A DNA stretch of 64,000 bases. It comes from Acinetobacter sp. WU_MDCI_Axc73 (GTDB lineage Bacteria > Pseudomonadota > Gammaproteobacteria > Pseudomonadales > Moraxellaceae). Position 1 is the first letter of the stretch. The number at the start of each line of letters is the position of its first letter. Shown piece after piece: positions 63,931 through 64,000 of the stretch. Where the stretch lies: NCBI RefSeq assembly GCF_025562455.1, contig NZ_JAHPRO010000014.1, forward strand, positions 37,001-101,000. Direction: 5' to 3'. The notes under the pieces were generated by a model. The model was not told the DNA's origin. It worked only from the letters and a program-made list of their open reading frames with translations, and made no database searches. Position numbers and translations under genes: made by a program.

Positions 63931-64000
63931 TCAAGCGGCAAGTGCAACAGTATAAAAACCAGCCATAACTTCACTCGGTGTATACCAACCTAGTGTTTTT
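63931..64000 (-). mobile_element. C-terminal end of an IS30-family transposase, cut by window edge
   Basis: The minus strand reads KTLGWYTPSEVMAGFYTVAL before a TGA at 63931-63933. This is the characteristic last segment of IS30-family transposases (TLGW-TP-E motif). The rest of the gene and the outer inverted repeat lie beyond 64000. The IS edge should be a few tens of bases left of the stop. Confidence 0.75.

Noticed and set aside
1..64000. Search for tRNA, rRNA, CRISPR arrays, prophage or integron structures
   Set aside because: None were seen: no direct-repeat arrays, cas genes, integrase or cloverleaf-like sequences, though short tRNA genes cannot be excluded by reading alone.

Overview
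The window is about 64 kb of a low-GC gammaproteobacterial chromosome. Gene content and order point to Acinetobacter or a close Moraxellaceae relative: asd-fimV-asparaginase-truA, tig-clpP-clpX, a TonB-ExbB-ExbD operon, lgt-thyA-folA, tatABC beside a Tat-type PhoX, and a PiuC-type hydroxylase behind a siderophore receptor. The species assignment is inferred from proteins and synteny, not from a marker gene. No rRNA, tRNA, prophage or CRISPR array was seen. The only mobile DNA is the end of an IS30-type transposase at the right edge.

Layout. 0-9.4 kb: truA (cut by the window start), an asparaginase, FimV encoded as two ORFs, asd, an endonuclease/exonuclease/phosphatase-fold membrane protein, a probable GacA-controlled Rsm/Csr-type small RNA, a small membrane protein and a glutamate/dicarboxylate symporter. 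9.4-18.2 kb (mostly minus strand): lipoprotein amidase, a glycosyltransferase with an LpxL-type acyltransferase, gamma-glutamyltransferase, a LysE-type exporter and the ABC-F protein Uup. 18.2-28 kb (plus strand): SlyX, unknown proteins, topA, a dead NYN-domain gene, a putative zinc metalloprotein, an HdeD-like protein, a UvrD/Rep-type helicase, an RRM protein and small conserved proteins. 28-33 kb (minus): a frameshifted secreted-protein gene, a phytase-like lipoprotein with a PHO-box-like site, a YbaL-type cation/proton antiporter, and rpmB-rpmG. 33-38.6 kb: aldehyde dehydrogenase divergent from a TetR regulator with a perfect palindrome between them, purU, and tonB-exbB-exbD. 38.6-50 kb: msrA, META and DUF4105 proteins, folA, thyA, two related small membrane proteins, lgt, an NRDE protein, PhoX, tatCBA and an AEC transporter. 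50-64 kb: rdgB, sel1-metW-metX, leuA, piuC and its receptor with a Fur box, tig, clpP, clpX, two small envelope proteins and the IS edge.

Themes. Iron: receptor plus PiuC under a Fur-like box, and the TonB energising complex. Phosphate: a phytase-like lipoprotein with a PHO-like box, and a Tat-exported PhoX next to the Tat translocase. Three envelope proteins (amidase, phytase-like, PhoX) share Cys-Asn-Asp-Ser immediately at the lipidation site. Amino acids: asparaginase, amidase, gamma-glutamyltransferase, glutamate symporter, and methionine and leucine biosynthesis.

The most notable observation is at 6.99-7.24 kb: an exact GacA upstream activating palindrome, followed at the expected distance by a non-coding stretch with eight GGA motifs, several in hairpin loops, ending in a 12-bp terminator-like hairpin with AGGAU in the loop. 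This is the architecture of an RsmY/RsmZ/CsrB RNA that sequesters CsrA.
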